From contig JBANDB010000006.1 in NCBI GenBank assembly GCA_037576215.1, positions 1,860,001-1,924,000 on the forward strand: a stretch of 64,000 nt of DNA, in the 5' to 3' direction. This document shows positions 61,080-64,000 of this stretch, piece by piece. Source of the DNA: Armillaria gallica. Taxonomy: Eukaryota > Basidiomycota > Agaricomycetes > Agaricales > Physalacriaceae. The notes under the pieces are model-generated. The model did not search any database. It had not been told where the DNA came from and saw only the letters and a list, made by a program, of their open reading frames with translations. A program made the position numbers and the translations under genes. The first letter of the stretch is position 1. Each line of letters begins with the position of its first letter.

Positions 61080-61391
61080 TAGTTTTCTTCAGGATAGATA
61101 CGCATCTATTTCCAGACCGACCCACAAAGCAACAGTACTGCGGAACCGATGTGTATAATGTAATTGTTTGACTAGAAGGCAACTCGATAAATAGTGACGC
61201 ATGTTATCTGCTGACTCAGTGTCATAAAAGGGCAGTCATAAAAATTGCGTTTGTCGCCATCAGAAATATCGACCATCTAAACTTTCGCATAGCCCGAAAA
61301 GACTAGTGCAGGTGTGTGGTCACGCCACCTGATCTTTGACCAATAGCAACACGCACGATTCTCATTCAGTTGTAGCCTGCTCTCTGTCAAT

Positions 61392-63108
61392 ATGAGCTCC
61401 GCGGTAGCTGCAGAACGCCCTGCAACCGGCAAGGAAGAACCCGAAATCGATGAAAATGAGATCGAGGATGGAGAAGAGGAACATAACGGCGCCGCGAACG
61501 GTGCGTTGTGCCAAATCCTTGCGTTGAAACGCTCGCCGTTTACTTTGCACCTTGCTCTTGACCAGGAGACGCAAAGAAGAAGAAGAAAAAGAAGAAACCT
61601 AAAAAGAAAAAACCAGAACAGAGCGATCCTCCTCGTATTGGGCTCTCAAAGTTTTACCCAGACGGTATTTATCCCGAAGGTGAACTCCAGCCGTATAAGG
61701 ATGAGTGCGTGTAGTCAATGCTTTACTTGGGATGATCTGATTTTGGTTTAGTAATACCTGGAGAATTACGTCCGAGGAGAAACGATATGAGGAGAGGATG
61801 ATCAACGAAGATCCAGAGGCAACGTATCAAAATATTCGAAGGGCAGCGCAAGTGCATCGACTCGTCCGCAACCATGCTCGGAAATACATTCGCCCCGGAA
61901 TGACTATGACAGAAATTGTCGAAAATATCGAAGACGGAACCCGGGCACTCGTGGAAGAAAATGGGCTTGAATCTGGAGTTGGTTTCCCAACGGGTGTCAG
62001 CTTGAACAATTGCGCAGCTCACTACACCCCCAATGCTGGGGACACTAGAGGTACGTTCGCCAGCTTCTTTCTTTCAGAAGGCTCATGTCTGCCAACGTAG
62101 TGCTTCAGCAAGGTGACGTTCTGAAAGTGGACTTTGGTGTACATGTGAAAGGACGGATACTTGACTCCGCCTTCACAATGACTTTTGATCATACTTATGA
62201 CAAGCTGCTCGAAGCCGTCAAGGCTGCCACTGATACTGGTGTTAGAGTAAGTCCCGCGCATTGCTTCAATCATGTTGCCCATATCTGATTATTCTCTAGG
62301 AAGCAGGCATCGACGTTCGCCTTGGCGAGCTTGCCGGAGCCATCCAGGAAACCATGGAATCTTATGAGGTTGAAGTCGGAGGCAAGGTTTACCCTGGTGC
62401 GTTCTATCTGTCATTTCATGATTCCTTTCTAAAAGACTCAAGTTAAACCCATCGAGAATTTGAGCGGACATTCTATCAACCCTTATCAGATCCACGGAGG
62501 CAAATCAGTTATGCTAGTCAAGAATGATGATCAGACCAAGATGGAAGAGGGCGAGTACTTTGCAATTGAGACATTTGGTTCTACGGGCCGCGGTCGGATT
62601 ATTGAAAGCGTAAGTCTCGCATCTCTATTGGTCTTCATCTGTGCTGACGGACCAAAGGGAGATTGTTCTCATTACGCGAGAGTGTACGATGCGCCGCATG
62701 TGCCATTGAGGTTGGTTTCATGTTCCTCATCACACGCAATCACTTCATTTCAATTAGGTTGACCTCTGCAAAGTCACTGTTGAAGACGATCAACAAGAGT
62801 TTCGGAACTTTACCATTTTGTCGCCGCTACTTGGACCGCATTGGCGAGAGTAAATATTTGTTAGCGGTACGTTCGCTGTATGTTGATGTTCGTGAAGTCT
62901 TACTTTCCGTTTTACAGCTGAACCACCTCGTGTCACAAGGTGTGGTGCAGGACTATCCTCCTCTGTGTGATCAGCTTGGATCAATGACCGCCCAATTTGT
63001 ACGCCCCAACTTCTGTGAACCCGTGCTGTATTCATCTTATTTCAGGAACACACGATCTTACTACGGCCGACCGTGAAGGAGGTTGTAAGTCGGGGAGAGG
63101 ACTACTGA
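61392..63108 (+). CDS. MAP2: Methionine aminopeptidase 2
   Basis: This cytosolic metalloprotease removes initiator Met from nascent proteins. The N-terminus is acidic ([13 protein letters not shown]) and then poly-Lys (exon 2, starting DAKKKKKK), the usual ribosome-binding extension of type 2 enzymes. Catalytic/metal residues are visible in [12 protein letters not shown] (His), [19 protein letters not shown] (two Asp), [16 protein letters not shown] (His), [13 protein letters not shown] (Glu) and the end [20 protein letters not shown]. Exons: 61392-61500, 61566-61704, 61752-62050, 62101-62246, 62300-62396, 62443-62609, 62658-62710, 62758-62866, 62918-62998, 63046-63108, giving 420 residues. 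Confidence 0.94.
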
Positions 63109-63552
63109 TGTGCGCCGTGCGGTACAAGTACAAAATAGCTTTCTGTGCGTCACGTATGCGAATCGGAATCCATTGCTCGTCCATAACCACTTTTCCTACT
63201 GATCGGAGTTTTTTTTCTGCTGAACACGCGCATCAACAGATGGTCCCGGTGCTCATGATCCGATTGGTGGAACACTAGCAGCGGCTCAGAACAGAAAAAA
63301 AGGTTTGACCCAGCGGAAATCACCTGCAAGTGCGCTAAGGACGATGACGCCGTAACCAGATCCGGCACGGCTATACTATTAGGGGCTATTGCTCCTCGGA
63401 CCTCCACATCTACGTATGTTTCCCCCTGCCGCTTTGCTTCTAATAAAACACTCCACTCAATCTTCCTTGTCCTCTCCTTCTGTCGCCTGCGCCAGTCGAG
63501 CACGGTCTTTCACCCCTTTCCTTTGTCTACCGCAGTACAACCTCTTTGTTCT
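63109..63552. other. Intergenic or 5' part of the next gene, unresolved
   Basis: The plus strand has a short open frame with DGPGAHDPIGGTLAAAQNRKK (about 63235-63300) next to splice-like signals, and the minus strand has a 117-codon frame (63503-63150). Neither can be joined to a recognisable protein. It may hold a first exon of the edge gene. Confidence 0.3.
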
Positions 63553-64000
63553 ATGTCTTTCATCTCAAGTCCCCGGATTGGTGAAACATGCAATAGCTCT
63601 TGTGCGACTCACTGTATCATTCACGAAGCTGCGCGAAAGCAAATCCATGCCTTGATTGATCACTATGCGACACCAGGAGTGGCACCGCCCTCCGCACGCA
63701 TGTCACCTCGATTGAAGATTCAGGACAAGCCATCTCTCAGACTGTGGGATTGGTGGAAGTACGGCTGGTTTGTGGCGACTAAAGGTAGATTCCATTGTGT
63801 TTTGTTGTTTTACCTCTTTACTTACTTTATTCGATAGCAACTCAAATGACTGGAGATGTACTAACTCATGCGTTCTGGGGACCCCGCAAGAAGTCGTGGG
63901 GTATTGAAATGACCTTGATATCAGGTTTAATGCGTGGCGCCGGACGCCACACCGCACTCATGGACCTTGTAGGCGCAACCCCTCAGATTCACGTCTGGAT
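63553..64000 (+). CDS. Partial gene at right edge, possibly alpha/beta-hydrolase family
   Basis: An open frame from MSFISSPRIGETCNSS (63553) reaches a donor at 63784 (ACTAAAG|GTAGAT). It continues in phase from 63838 to the window edge, reading HAFWGPRKKSWGIEMTLISGLMRGAGRH. The WGPRKKSWGIEMTL stretch resembles the N-terminal region of a basidiomycete alpha/beta-hydrolase group (esterase/lipase-like); the catalytic Ser motif would lie beyond the edge, so this is recollection rather than proof. The upstream acceptor at about 63533 suggests an earlier exon. Start uncertain. Confidence 0.4.

Overview
The window looks like a chromosome segment of an agaricomycete (Basidiomycota). Genes are dense with introns, mostly 45-70 nt with GT-AG ends. 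The conserved proteins are fungal or eukaryotic: SIN3, symportin Syo1, Exo5, Prp22, NXT1/p15, Isc1-type phospholipase C and methionine aminopeptidase 2. The repeats are of types common in mushroom-forming fungi, including a KDZ transposase with a CxC2 cluster, a Ty3/Gypsy chromodomain and Trp-rich orphan families. Family assignments come from motif recognition. Splice models were built by hand, and the host-gene models listed with exon coordinates give exon sums divisible by three.

Positions 1 to about 18,780 are a decayed transposon island. It holds a KDZ transposase running off the left edge (-), two or three orphan minus-strand ORFs, a gene with an RNase H1 N-terminal/viroplasmin-like fold, a Trp-rich transposon-associated gene with four in-frame stops, a tRNA-like element, a truncated Ty3/Gypsy chromodomain with an LTR-like sequence, a Cys-cluster gene, and a large 3'-5' exonuclease-domain transposon gene (-). 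That last gene carries two hAT-like miniature elements in opposite orientation, each with perfect terminal repeats and perfect 8-bp target duplications. Most stops in these broken genes are TGA where family context expects Arg, as CpG-to-TpG decay (CGA to TGA) would produce.

From 19,036 to the right edge the window is gene-rich. In order: SIN3 (+), a single-pass membrane protein (+), SYO1 (+), a 3-hydroxyisobutyrate-dehydrogenase-like enzyme (-), an Ark1/Prk1-type kinase (+), a Ctr copper transporter (-), EXO5 (-), an RTA1-like protein (+), a secreted intradiol-dioxygenase-like protein with a degraded iron site (+), a Ser-rich membrane protein (+), a DHX29/DHX57-type RNA helicase (-), a small unknown gene (-), PRP22 (+), NXT1 (-), ISC1-like (+), MAP2 (+) and a partial gene at the right edge. 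Several pairs are divergent with start codons 80-250 bp apart: small gene/PRP22, NXT1/ISC1 and dehydrogenase/kinase.

The genes do not form one pathway; they are housekeeping functions in chromatin repression, ribosome biogenesis, splicing, mRNA export, lipid turnover and metal transport. Notable sequence-level features are the hAT-like element pair, the CGA-to-TGA decay restricted to the island, two GC-AG introns with the same GCAAGT donor, and several 16-21 nt exons, one of which encodes most of a helicase Walker A motif. I found no clearly new multi-gene system.
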